Shown one piece after another: positions 42,698-51,422 of a DNA stretch of 64,000 nucleotides. This DNA is from Arthrobacter pascens. Lineage in GTDB: Bacteria > Actinomycetota > Actinomycetes > Actinomycetales > Micrococcaceae. The stretch is from positions 2,418,001-2,482,000 of the forward strand of contig NZ_JAUSWY010000001.1 of the NCBI RefSeq assembly GCF_030815585.1. The letters run 5' to 3'. The first letter of the stretch is position 1. The number at the start of each line of letters is the position of its first letter. The position numbers were made by a program, and so were the translations under genes. The notes beneath the pieces were generated by a model that did no database searches, had not been told where the DNA came from, and saw only the letters and a list, made by a program, of their open reading frames with translations.

Positions 42698-43591
42698 ATG
42701 AAACTGGCCACACTGCGTGCGGGCAAGCACACCACGGCGGCGGTACTTGTCTCAGACGACACTGCTTATCTGCCGTTGCCATACCCGGACGTGGGCACCA
42801 TGGTCGCGGACCCGCAATGGCGCCGGACGGCGGGTTCCGTCGTATCGGGACAGCGTCATGATGCCAACAGCGTTTCGGCTTCCGCCGCCGAGCTGGCAGC
42901 CCTGCTGCCGGCGGCGGGCAAGGTGATTTGCTGCGGTCTGAACTACAGCGATCACATTCAGGAAATGGGCCGGGAACTCCCGGAATATCCCACCCTCTTC
43001 GCGAAGTACGCGGACACATTGACCGGGGCAGGTGACACGATCGACGTCGTCGGCAGTGAACGGGTTGACTGGGAGGCCGAACTGGCCGTCGTCGTCGGTT
43101 CCCCCTTATTCCGCGCAGATGAGGAACAGGCCCTGCAGGCCATCGCCGGCTACACCGTGGCGAACGATGTTTCGATGCGTGACTGGCAGAACCGCACCCT
43201 GCAGTGGTTTCAGGGCAAAGCCTTCGACGCCACCACCCCCGTTGGGCCGGTCATGATTACCGCCGATGAAGTCGAAGGCGATTTCGAGGTCCGCGGTTAC
43301 GTGAACGGTGAACTGGTGCAAGCCGGAAACACGGGGACGCTGGTGTTCGGCCCCGCGAAGCTCCTCTCCTACATCTCCCACTTCACGGTTCTGCGGCCGG
43401 GGGACCTGGTCCTGACCGGCACGCCCGGCGGAGTGGGAATGGGAATGAACCCCCCACGCTTCCTGCAGGACGGCGATCTTCTCACAACCGAGATTGCAGG
43501 CATCGGACGCCTGGAGAACAGGATCCGCATCCATCACAACGACGGCCGTGCAACCTACAGCGCACCGGTTACTTCAACCGCAACAACCTAG
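42698..43591 (+). CDS. Fumarylacetoacetate hydrolase family protein
   Basis: 297 residues. GLNYSDHIQEMG, the metal-binding DWEAELAVVVG, NDVSMRDWQNRTLQWFQGKA and TGTPGGVGMGM are the FAH core. Members cleave C-C bonds of oxo acids or hydrate/decarboxylate them. Being first in the operon with the anthranilate-CoA genes, it may act on the opened ring late in the route, but the exact step is unknown. The ATG at 42698 follows GAAGGGA; a TTG 18 bases upstream is less likely. Confidence 0.88.
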   Translation: MKLATLRAGKHTTAAVLVSDDTAYLPLPYPDVGTMVADPQWRRTAGSVVSGQRHDANSVSASAAELAALLPAAGKVICCGLNYSDHIQEMGRELPEYPTLFAKYADTLTGAGDTIDVVGSERVDWEAELAVVVGSPLFRADEEQALQAIAGYTVANDVSMRDWQNRTLQWFQGKAFDATTPVGPVMITADEVEGDFEVRGYVNGELVQAGNTGTLVFGPAKLLSYISHFTVLRPGDLVLTGTPGGVGMGMNPPRFLQDGDLLTTEIAGIGRLENRIRIHHNDGRATYSAPVTSTATT

Positions 43592-43602
43592 GAGTGAACA
43601 CC

Positions 43603-44085
43603 ATGAGCAATACCACCACCGCGTACCTGACCGAGGGCGACAACTCCATGTACGCCGGAGCGGACGGCAAAGTCGTCCCGGTCGTCACCCGTGCAGGTGA
43701 GGAAGACACCAACACCGCCCAGTCCGGTGACTGCATCCGCGTTTCGGGCGTCTCCATCCAACACACTCCCGCCACGAAGATCTGGTTCGGCCAGGTATCG
43801 AACACGCCAGGATACCGTTCACTGCCCCACCACCACGGCGAGGCGGAAACCGGAGGGTACGTCCTGCGCGGGGCCGGTCGCATCTACTACGGCGAAAACT
43901 ACTCTGAGTACCAGGACATGAAGGCCGGCGACTGGGTCTTCGTCCCCCCCTTCATGCCGCACGTCGAGGCCAACATGTCAGTCACCGAAGAACTCATCTG
44001 GCTCACCACCCGCACCCCCGAGAACATTGTCGTGAACCTCGAAGACGTCGCCGACGAGACCCTCGCCGACTACCGCCGGGTCTAG
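43603..44085 (+). CDS. Cupin domain protein
   Basis: 160 residues with one cupin: GYRSLPHHHGEAETGGYVL carries the HxH...E metal ligands of motif 1, and FVPPFMPHVEAN the histidine of motif 2. It may be a metal-dependent dioxygenase or isomerase, or a sensing protein; too short for gentisate dioxygenase. TAGGAG precedes the ATG. It sits between the FAH and TesB genes in the operon. Confidence 0.82.
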   Translation: MSNTTTAYLTEGDNSMYAGADGKVVPVVTRAGEEDTNTAQSGDCIRVSGVSIQHTPATKIWFGQVSNTPGYRSLPHHHGEAETGGYVLRGAGRIYYGENYSEYQDMKAGDWVFVPPFMPHVEANMSVTEELIWLTTRTPENIVVNLEDVADETLADYRRV

Positions 44086-44090
44086 CCGCC

Positions 44091-44996
44091 ATGCCCTCGG
44101 TTACGCCCACCGTCACGGTGCCCACCTCGGAAACCTTCCTCCGCGCCATCCAGCTCACCCACGTCCCGGCGCAAGTCAATGACGAGGCCTACGAAGCCAC
44201 CACACAGTACGTGCCATGGCCCAAGTCCTATGGCGGGGACATGGTGGCCCAGTCTGCAGCTGCCATGATGCGCTCCGTCGAGGCAGACCGGACACTGCAC
44301 TCCATGCACAGCTACTTCATGCGGCCAGTCGACGTCGGCGCAACCGTTCGCTACGAGGTGGAACGGCTGCGGGACGGCCGCGGCTACTCGACCCGCAGCG
44401 TCCGTGGCTACCAGAACGGCAAGACCGTTTTCACGGCCATGGGGTCCTTCCAAGTCCCCGAAAACGGTCCCGACTACCAGCAAGGCTCCCCCGCAGACCT
44501 CGCACCCGAGGCGCTGCGAAGCGCCGCAGAGGTGCTGGCGGGCGTCGACGGGCCCGCAGCCGAGTATTGGTCCACGGGACGCAGTTTCGACATGCGCCAT
44601 GTTCCCGGTCCGGTGTACCTGGACGTCGAGGGAGGCCCCCAGGCCCACCAGGCCGTCTGGGTGAAGGCCTTCAACCGGCTGCCCGATGCAGCCACTGACC
44701 GCCTCACCGCTGACCTGCACCGGGCGGCCCTGGCCTACGTGTGCGATTACACGATTCTGGAGACGCTGCTGCGGGTCCGCGGGCTGCACTGGTCCTCGCC
44801 CGGGCTCAGCACCGCCAGCCTTGACCATTCAATGTGGTTCCACCGTGACGGACGCGCCGACGAATGGGTGCTCTATGTCCAGGAAGCCGTCTCCGCCCAA
44901 CGCAACCGTGGCCTGGCCCTGGGCCGTTTCTTTGACCGGCAGGGGTTCCTGCTTGCCACCGTGGCCCAAGAGGGCATGATCCGATCTTCTTCCTGA
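44091..44996 (+). CDS. Acyl-CoA thioesterase II (TesB-like)
   Basis: 301 residues with the double hot-dog layout of TesB: YGGDMVAQSAAAMMRSV and LHSMHSYFMRPVD in the first half, SLDHSMWFHRDGRADEWVLY in the second with its aspartate. It hydrolyses acyl-CoA thioesters, perhaps rescuing CoA from dead-end anthraniloyl- or reduced-ring CoA products. It starts 6 bp after the cupin stop, without a clear ribosome site, which suggests coupling. Confidence 0.87.
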   Translation: MPSVTPTVTVPTSETFLRAIQLTHVPAQVNDEAYEATTQYVPWPKSYGGDMVAQSAAAMMRSVEADRTLHSMHSYFMRPVDVGATVRYEVERLRDGRGYSTRSVRGYQNGKTVFTAMGSFQVPENGPDYQQGSPADLAPEALRSAAEVLAGVDGPAAEYWSTGRSFDMRHVPGPVYLDVEGGPQAHQAVWVKAFNRLPDAATDRLTADLHRAALAYVCDYTILETLLRVRGLHWSSPGLSTASLDHSMWFHRDGRADEWVLYVQEAVSAQRNRGLALGRFFDRQGFLLATVAQEGMIRSSS

Positions 44997-45040
44997 GCCG
45001 GTTCCCGGACTCACATCACCATCTTTTGAAAGGAGAGGCC

Positions 45041-46699
45041 ATGACATTCACATCATCGGCCCACGTGGACACCTTTACCAGGGACCACCTACCGCCGGCC
45101 AGCCTTTGGCCTGCGCTCGAGTTCACCCTTCCTGAGCTCCAGTACCCGGAAAAGCTCAATGCTGCGTCAGTGCTGATCGACGGCGGAGTCACCGCATACG
45201 GGCCGGACCGGCCCGCACTGCACGCACCTGACGGAACCACATGGACCTATGGCGAGCTCCAGCAGCGTGCGAACCAGGCCGCGCAGGTACTCACGGAGGA
45301 CTTCGGCGTGGTTCCGGGCAACCGCGTCCTGCTGCGTGGGCCCAACAACCCGTGGCTCGTCGCTGCCTGGCTCGGAGTCTTGAAGGCCGGCGCGGTGGTT
45401 GTCACCACCATGCCGATGCTCCGCGCCCCCGAAATCAGCACGTTGATCGGGCTCACCAAACCGGTCGTGGCGATCTCGGATCACCGCTTCGTCGACGAAC
45501 TGTCCGCGGCAGCCAGCGCCGACGTCAGCGTGCTGTCCTATGGAGGGGACGGTGTCGATGATTTTATCGCCCGCTGTTCTGCGAAAGACGGTCAATTCAG
45601 CGACGTCGAGACCTCCGCGGACGACGTCGCGCTCCTGGGACCCACATCAGGCACCACCGGCGCACCGAAAGTCACCATGCACTTCCACCGTGACATCCTC
45701 GCCACGGCAGACACCTTCGCCCGTCACATCCTCCAGCCCACGTCCGGGGATGTGTTTGCGGGATCACCTCCCATCGCCTTCACCTTCGGGCTCGGCGGTC
45801 TGGTGATCTTCCCGTTGCGTTTCGGCGCCTCCTCCCTTCTGACGGAGCGTGCCGCCCCGGTGGAACTGGCGGAAAACGCCGCCGCCGCCGGTGCCACCAT
45901 CCTCTTCACGGCGCCCACGGCCTACCGCGCGATCCTCAAAGCCGGCCGCGGCGAACTACTCAGCCGCCTCCGGATCGCCGTCTCGGCAGGTGAGCACCTG
46001 CCCAAGGAAACATGGGAAGCCGTCCGCAACGCCACCGGGGTCCGCCTGGTGAACGGTATCGGCGCGACCGAACTGCTCCATGTGTTCATTTCAGCCGCCG
46101 GCGACGACATCCGCCCAGGCACAACAGGCAAGGCTGTACCCGGCTACCGGGCAGTGATCCTGGACGACTCAGGCATGGAGGCCGGGCCCAACCAGCCCGG
46201 CAGGCTCGCGGTCATAGGGCCCACCGGCTGCCGGTACATGGACGATGACCGACAGGCGAAATACGTCATTAACGGCTGGAACGTTACCGGGGACACTTTC
46301 GTGCAGGACGAGGACGGGTACTTCACCTACCAATCACGCTCGGACAACATGATCGTCTCCTCCGGATACAACATCGGCGCCCCCGAAGTGGAAGCAGCCA
46401 TCGACCAGCACCCTGACGTCGTTGAAAACGCTGTCGTGGCACGGGCCGACGAGGAGCGAGGCAGCGTCGTCTGCGCCTTCATCGTCCTGCGCGACGGCGT
46501 CAATGCAGACGACGCCAAGCGCAAGGAGATCCAGGACTTCGTCAAGGCCACTATCGCCCCATACAAGTACCCGCGGGACGTCCGGTTCGTCGATGAACTC
46601 CCACGCAACCCCAGCGGCAAACTGCAGCACTTCAAGCTGCGCGACCGCCTCGAACACGAAAACGACCAGCTGGCCGGCGCAGCCGCCACCCAGCCGTAG
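45041..46699 (+). CDS. abmG: 2-aminobenzoate (anthranilate)-CoA ligase
   Basis: 552 residues, AMP-forming ligase. ATP loop GPTSGTTGAPKVTMHFHRD at about residue 200, IGATELLHVFISAAGDDIRP (substrate and A5 region), and the C-terminal catalytic lysine region NPSGKLQHFKLRDR. The IAFTFGLGGLVIFPLRFGAS stretch is typical of benzoate- and 2-aminobenzoate-CoA ligases. It activates anthranilate to anthraniloyl-CoA for the enzyme encoded 12 bp downstream, the pairing known from Azoarcus evansii. AAAGGAGAGG precedes the ATG at 45041. Benzoate or salicylate are alternative substrates; the partner gene makes anthranilate most likely. Confidence 0.88.
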   Translation: MTFTSSAHVDTFTRDHLPPASLWPALEFTLPELQYPEKLNAASVLIDGGVTAYGPDRPALHAPDGTTWTYGELQQRANQAAQVLTEDFGVVPGNRVLLRGPNNPWLVAAWLGVLKAGAVVVTTMPMLRAPEISTLIGLTKPVVAISDHRFVDELSAAASADVSVLSYGGDGVDDFIARCSAKDGQFSDVETSADDVALLGPTSGTTGAPKVTMHFHRDILATADTFARHILQPTSGDVFAGSPPIAFTFGLGGLVIFPLRFGASSLLTERAAPVELAENAAAAGATILFTAPTAYRAILKAGRGELLSRLRIAVSAGEHLPKETWEAVRNATGVRLVNGIGATELLHVFISAAGDDIRPGTTGKAVPGYRAVILDDSGMEAGPNQPGRLAVIGPTGCRYMDDDRQAKYVINGWNVTGDTFVQDEDGYFTYQSRSDNMIVSSGYNIGAPEVEAAIDQHPDVVENAVVARADEERGSVVCAFIVLRDGVNADDAKRKEIQDFVKATIAPYKYPRDVRFVDELPRNPSGKLQHFKLRDRLEHENDQLAGAAATQP

Positions 46700-46711
46700 A
46701 AGGAGCAAACC

Positions 46712-49105
46712 ATGAAGATCGCAATCGTCGGAGGCGGCCCCGGGGGCCTGTACTTCGCAGCACTGATGAAGCAGTTGGACCCCTCCCACGACATCACGCT
46801 CTGGGAACGCAACGCCGCCACGGACACCTTCGGTTTCGGCGTCGTGTTCTCCGATGAGACGCTGGGTGGCATCGGCAACGCCGACCCGGTGGTTGCCGAG
46901 TACATGAGCCGGCGGTTTGCCCGGTGGTCCGACATCGACATCCACTTCCGCAACGAGACCCTCATCGTCGGAGGCCAGGGATTCGCTGCCATGAGCCGCA
47001 CGGAACTGCTTGAGCTGCTGCAGCGCCGCTGCGCTGAACTGGGCGTGGACGTACGTTTCAGCACGCTCGCCCCGCCGATCGGCGAACTCGAGGCCGGCTA
47101 TGACCTGGTTCTCGCCTCCGACGGCGTCAACTCGCAGATCCGCGCAACCTATGCGGAGTCTTTTGGCCCGAACCTTGATCCCCGGCCCAACAAGTTCATG
47201 TGGCTTGGCACGGACCAGGTTTTCGAGGCGTTCAAGTTCTTCGTCAAGGACACCGAATACGGCACCATGCAGATCCATGGATACCCATACTCTGAGGAAG
47301 GCTCCACCTTCATCGTCGAAATGTCCCCCGATGTGTGGGAGGCAGCAGGCTTCGACGAGACCGCTACCGACGTATTCGCCCCCGGCGTGTCCGACGAGAA
47401 GGCAATCAGCAAAATCCGCGACATCTTCGCCGAAGAACTCGCTGGACACGAGGTGCTGGCCAACAACTCCAAGTGGCTGAACTTCACCACGGTCCGCAAC
47501 CGCAGCTGGCGCCACGGGAATATCGTGCTGCTTGGCGACGCCGCCCACACCGCCCACTTTTCCATCGGCTCCGGCACCAAGCTCGCCATGGAAGACTCCC
47601 TGGCACTGGCCGCGTGCCTCCATGAGCACCAGGACCTTGAAACCGCGCTGGCCGCCTACGAGACCGAGCGCCGTCCCGTGGTCGAATCCACACAACGAGC
47701 CGCTCAGGCTTCGCTGGAATGGTTCGAACGGATCGGACAATACAAAGGACAGGAACCCACGCAATTCGCGTTCAACCTGCTCACCCGCTCGCGCCGGATC
47801 ACCCAGGAGAACCTGCGCCTCCGCGACCCGGAATTCGCCGGAGCTGTAGACAAACACTTCGCCGATTCCCAAGGCTTGCCTGACGTTGCGCCCGCAATGT
47901 TCCAGCCATACCGCATCGGCGGACTCGAGTTGAAGAACCGCGTCATCGTCTCCCCCATGGACATGTACTCCGCCACCGACGGCGTTCCGGGGAACTTCCA
48001 TTTGGTGCACCTCGGCTCCAAAGCCCTTGGCGGCGCGGGACTGGTGATGACCGAAATGGTCTGTGTGTCACCCGAAGGACGCATCACGCCCGGCTGCTCT
48101 GGCCTCTATACAGACGATCAGCAGCACAGCTGGAAGTCCATCGTCGACTTTGTCCACGAACGTTCGACGGCAAAGATCGGCTTGCAGATTGGACACTCCG
48201 GCCGCAAGGGATCCACGCGCCTGATGTGGGAAGGCATCGACGAGCCCCTCGAAACCGGGAACTGGGAACCCGTCGGCCCGTCTGCGTTGCCCTACGGGGC
48301 CGGCAACCAGGTTCCGCGCGAAATCGACACCACCGGAATGGGCCGGGTGAAAGCCGACTTCGTAGATGCTGCCCGCCGCGGAGCAGAAGCTGGCTTCGAC
48401 CTTCTCGAGGTGCACGCTGCCCACGGATACCTCCTGTCCTCCTTCCTTTCGCCAATCTCCAACCAGCGCACCGACGAATACGGCGGCAGTCTGGAGAACA
48501 GGCTGCGTTTCCCGCTTGAGGTCTTCGACGCAGTCCGCGCTATCTGGCCTGCGGACAAGCCGATTACAGTGCGGATCTCGGCGACCGACTGGATCGAGGG
48601 CGGCAACAACTCCGACGATTCAATCGGCATCGCGCAGGCATTCGTCGATCATGGTGCAGCCGGCATCGATGTCTCCACGGGTCAGATCTCCAAGGATGAG
48701 AAGCCGGCGTTTGGCCGCAGCTATCAGACCCCCTTCGCCGACCGGATCCGGCAGGAGGTCGCCGTACCGGCAGGAGTCGCTGTGATTGCCGTGGGGGCAA
48801 TCTCCACCTACGACGATGTCAACTCCGTCCTCCTGGCCGGACGCGCGGACCTCGTGGCACTCGGACGCACGCACCTGTACGACCCGCAGTGGACACTACA
48901 CGCGGCCGCTGAACAGGAATACCAAGGCCCTGGGTCTGAGTGGATTCCACAGTTCAGGGCCGGTCGCCGCAAGCCTCCGAGCGGCCGTACCGATGCCGTC
49001 CGCCCGCGGTTGTCCCTCCTCAAGGAACCTGATTCCATCGCACAGGACGGGCACCTGCGCTGGACCCCCGGCCTCTCCGCTGAAGAGGCCATGCTGACCC
49101 AATAG
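46712..49105 (+). CDS. abmA: 2-aminobenzoyl-CoA monooxygenase/reductase (bifunctional)
   Basis: 797 residues, two fused flavoproteins. Residues 1 to about 370 are a group A FAD monooxygenase (IAIVGGGPGGLYFAALMKQ; GDAAHTAHFSIGSGTKLAMED). Residues about 395-760 are an old-yellow-enzyme reductase (RIGGLELKNRVIVSPMDMYS, QIGHSGRKGSTR, RTDEYGGSLENRLRF, ALGRTHLYDP). This fusion hydroxylates anthraniloyl-CoA and reduces the ring to 2-amino-5-oxocyclohex-1-ene-carboxyl-CoA without classical ring cleavage. Salicylyl-CoA 5-hydroxylase relatives share the N-terminal domain. Last gene of the operon, followed by a strong hairpin. GAAGGAG precedes the ATG. Confidence 0.92.
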   Translation: MKIAIVGGGPGGLYFAALMKQLDPSHDITLWERNAATDTFGFGVVFSDETLGGIGNADPVVAEYMSRRFARWSDIDIHFRNETLIVGGQGFAAMSRTELLELLQRRCAELGVDVRFSTLAPPIGELEAGYDLVLASDGVNSQIRATYAESFGPNLDPRPNKFMWLGTDQVFEAFKFFVKDTEYGTMQIHGYPYSEEGSTFIVEMSPDVWEAAGFDETATDVFAPGVSDEKAISKIRDIFAEELAGHEVLANNSKWLNFTTVRNRSWRHGNIVLLGDAAHTAHFSIGSGTKLAMEDSLALAACLHEHQDLETALAAYETERRPVVESTQRAAQASLEWFERIGQYKGQEPTQFAFNLLTRSRRITQENLRLRDPEFAGAVDKHFADSQGLPDVAPAMFQPYRIGGLELKNRVIVSPMDMYSATDGVPGNFHLVHLGSKALGGAGLVMTEMVCVSPEGRITPGCSGLYTDDQQHSWKSIVDFVHERSTAKIGLQIGHSGRKGSTRLMWEGIDEPLETGNWEPVGPSALPYGAGNQVPREIDTTGMGRVKADFVDAARRGAEAGFDLLEVHAAHGYLLSSFLSPISNQRTDEYGGSLENRLRFPLEVFDAVRAIWPADKPITVRISATDWIEGGNNSDDSIGIAQAFVDHGAAGIDVSTGQISKDEKPAFGRSYQTPFADRIRQEVAVPAGVAVIAVGAISTYDDVNSVLLAGRADLVALGRTHLYDPQWTLHAAAEQEYQGPGSEWIPQFRAGRRKPPSGRTDAVRPRLSLLKEPDSIAQDGHLRWTPGLSAEEAMLTQ

Positions 49106-49164
49106 AACCACGTGCTGCCACAAGCGAACGGCTGTATGTGAAGAGCTTCCAAGTGCGGAGGCTC

Positions 49165-49195
49165 AGGACCTGCCGGCGTTTTGCCGGCAGGTCCT
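49165..49195. terminator. Hairpin terminator after anthraniloyl-CoA operon
   Basis: AGGACCTGCCGGC, loop GTTTT, exact complement: a 13-bp perfect stem 60 bp after the stop at 49105. No T-run behind it. Confidence 0.65.
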
Positions 49196-49289
49196 CAGCG
49201 AAATTGGACCGACGTTGGCTATTGCTGGCAGCGGAATCCCGCCACGTTGGATGGACGAGAGAGAACAGACGTATTGGAATTGTGGCCGA

Positions 49290-49506
49290 GGCCGGGCGCT
49301 CTTCCTTGTGCGTCCTGCGGGTTATCGAGCCCGCTGGCCGACAATCCCCGTCGATTGAGCAAACCCTTCACAGATGAACGGCTTGGCCTGCGCACGGGAC
49401 GGCACGGCACGGCGACTACCGCGTGCTGTTCACCCTCGACGTGGAAGACCACATCCTTTACGTCCACCGCATCGAACGCCGTTCCGACGTATACAAGCCG
49501 CGTTAG
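49290..49506 (+). pseudogene. RelE/ParE-type toxin remnant
   Basis: The first frame reads PLADNPRRLSKPFTDERLGL; after a small insertion at a GGCACGGCAC duplication near 49402-49412 the other frame continues DYRVLFTLDVEDHILYVHRI and ERRSDVYKPR to a stop at 49506. This is the C-terminal half of RelE toxins. The N-terminus and any antitoxin are missing. Inactive. Confidence 0.65.
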
Positions 49507-49821
49507 CCGAACTCTTCGAGGAAGATCCACCGCTACAGCGCCTCTCCGCTAGCTCGGGCTGACGAAAGGTCGGATATCGGCGTCTTTGACCGGGGAGCAG
49601 GGGCAAAGGCCCCAAAATAGGGTCCCGGGCACGCGTTCAACGACGACGACAACCCTGACGCTAGAAGCGACCGCCACCACCCGCCGAGGAGACCGCGCGG
49701 CGGCGGGCCGCGTCCTGGGAGAGTGCCGATCCGCGTTGAACGATGAGCTTTGTTGCACTTTCATTTGAAGCAGGTCCGGGGTTCGACTCCCCTAGGAGAC
49801 TCTCGCTTTCCCGGGCGGTGC
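49507..49821. other. Intergenic region, 315 bp, with tRNA-like 3' segment at 49764-49799
   Basis: No protein gene seen. Positions 49764-49799 contain GGTCCGGGGTTCGACTCCCC, which has the form of a tRNA or tmRNA T-arm (stem GGGG/CCCC, TTCGA loop). No matching 5' half was found, so it may be an old attachment-site scar or chance. Confidence 0.35.
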
Positions 49822-51204
49822 TCAGACGACATTTGCTGCGCGGAAGAGAGTCGCTTCCTCGAAGGGGCGGCCGATGAGTTGGAAACCGATCGGGAGTCCT
49901 GTCCGGTCCAGTCCTGCGGGTACGGAGATGGCTGGCCTGCCGGTGAGGTTGGCCGGGGCTGCCAGGCGGACGTAGGCATCGGAGACGGTCTCTGTCGAGC
50001 CATCGGTCCATTCGAAATTTTCCTGGCCGATCAGGGCGGCAGTCTGGGGTGTGCTGGGTGTCGCGAGCATGTCGATGGATTCGAAGAGTGTGTTCCACTC
50101 GCGGATGATGATGGTCCGGGCCCTGAGTGCTCTGATGTAGTCGGTCGCGAGCATGTGGTCACCGGCTTCCAGGAGGATGCGCACGTCGTCGCCATAGAGA
50201 TGCGCGACGGAGCGGAGCTCGTTCGCGTGGTACGCGCTTGCTTCTGAGACCATCAGGCCCCACTGGACCGGTTGGAAGAGTGTGGTGGAGGGAACGTCGA
50301 CGGGCACGAGTGCCGCACCATGTTCCGCCAGGCGGTCGATGGCCGCGCGCGTCGCCGTCTCGACGTCGTCGGCTACCCGGTCGAAGAAGAAATTGCGGGG
50401 AACTCCAACTCGGATTCCCGTCAGATCGCGACCGATGAGGGCAGTGTAATCGATGGGGGCCCGGTGGACACTGGAGGGGTCTTCGGTATCAAATCCTGCC
50501 ATCGCCTCAAGGAGGAGCGCGGCGTCGTTGACTGTATGGGCAAGCGGACCGACGTGGTCCAGGGACCAGGCTAGCGGGATTACACCGGTCCGGGGCACGA
50601 GGCCAAACGTGGGCTTAAGCCCGATGACGCCGGTCAGTGAAGCTGGTACCCGAATCGATCCGCCCGTGTCGGTTCCGAGTGCTCCGAAGACCATGCCACC
50701 GGCCAAGGCCGCCGCGGATCCGCCGCTTGAGCCACCGGGAATGCGGTCAAGGTCGCGGGGGTTCCGCGTCGATGGCGTCGTCAGACCGTAGGCGAATTCA
50801 TGGGTGTGGGTTTTGCCCACGAAGATTGCACCAGCGGCCCGGAGTGAAGAGGTTACGGTGGCGTCGGAGGTAGCGACGCGTCCGGCCCTGACGCGCGAGC
50901 TGGCCGTCGTTTCGAGTCCTGCGACGTCAATCATGTCTTTGATGCCAAGCGGGATCCCGTGCAAAGGGCCAAGGCGGCGGCCGTCGGCAATTTCCTGGGT
51001 GGCTTCCGCCGCTTGAACCCGGGCTTGCTCCAGGGCAAGTTGAGCGAACGCCGTACTGGCCGGTTCATGATGGTGAATATGTTCGATTGCACTTTCCAGA
51101 AGCGTCGATGGCGTAAGTTCTCCGGCGTCGAAGGCCTGTTGGATGTCAGCGATCGAGCGGACGCCGCTGTCCATGACCGAGGAGTGTGGGGGGAACGTGT
51201 TCAC
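49822..51204 (-). CDS. Amidase (amidase-signature family, AtzE/GatA-like)
   Basis: 460 residues with the Ser-cisSer-Lys triad: lysine in GIPLGIKDMIDV, the serine loop [15 protein letters not shown], and [16 protein letters not shown]. The family hydrolyses linear amides and ureas such as biuret derivatives, or acts in Gln-tRNA amidation. The GTG start at 51204 after GGAGG overlaps the stop of the small GatC/AtzG-like gene (GTGA), pointing to a two-subunit hydrolase. It is last in the minus-strand unit MFS - AtzG-like - amidase, with a divergent TetR regulator. A decayed paralogue lies at 58655-59456. Confidence 0.9.
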   Translation of the reverse strand: MNTFPPHSSVMDSGVRSIADIQQAFDAGELTPSTLLESAIEHIHHHEPASTAFAQLALEQARVQAAEATQEIADGRRLGPLHGIPLGIKDMIDVAGLETTASSRVRAGRVATSDATVTSSLRAAGAIFVGKTHTHEFAYGLTTPSTRNPRDLDRIPGGSSGGSAAALAGGMVFGALGTDTGGSIRVPASLTGVIGLKPTFGLVPRTGVIPLAWSLDHVGPLAHTVNDAALLLEAMAGFDTEDPSSVHRAPIDYTALIGRDLTGIRVGVPRNFFFDRVADDVETATRAAIDRLAEHGAALVPVDVPSTTLFQPVQWGLMVSEASAYHANELRSVAHLYGDDVRILLEAGDHMLATDYIRALRARTIIIREWNTLFESIDMLATPSTPQTAALIGQENFEWTDGSTETVSDAYVRLAAPANLTGRPAISVPAGLDRTGLPIGFQLIGRPFEEATLFRAANVV

Positions 51205-51422
51205 GGCAGGGCCTCCGGGGTGATGGGTGAATGGGTGGGTGGAGTGTCGCCTAGGTCCAGACTCCGCAGGGGGTCAAGGACCGAGCTAATGTGCGTAATG
51301 GTCGCCGCTATCGCGGCATGTCGCTCCGACGCCGCCCCTAGCGCTGTGCGTTGGGTGTGCCGTCGGACATCGTCTTCGGTGTAGCTCGTGTCCATACCCG
51401 GTCCTGATAATGCCGCGGTCAT
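51201..51422 (-). CDS. AtzG-like/GatC-like small amidase subunit
   Basis: 73 residues, mostly helical, with the layout of AtzG-like (DUF4089) proteins: YTEDDVRRHTQRTALG, AAIAATITHISSVLDPLRSL, then LGDTPP. AtzG stabilises and chaperones the amidase AtzE in the cyanuric-acid pathway. Both ends overlap neighbours: the ATG overlaps the MFS stop, the TGA overlaps the amidase GTG. That tight packing supports a real partner gene. Similarity is by pattern, not database match. Confidence 0.7.
   Translation of the reverse strand: MTAALSGPGMDTSYTEDDVRRHTQRTALGAASERHAAIAATITHISSVLDPLRSLDLGDTPPTHSPITPEALP

Noticed and set aside
46334..48010. Long open frame of 558 codons on the minus strand
   Set aside because: It lies antisense to the ligase and anthraniloyl-CoA reductase genes, shows no family motif or ribosome site, and is explained by codon bias in high-GC DNA.
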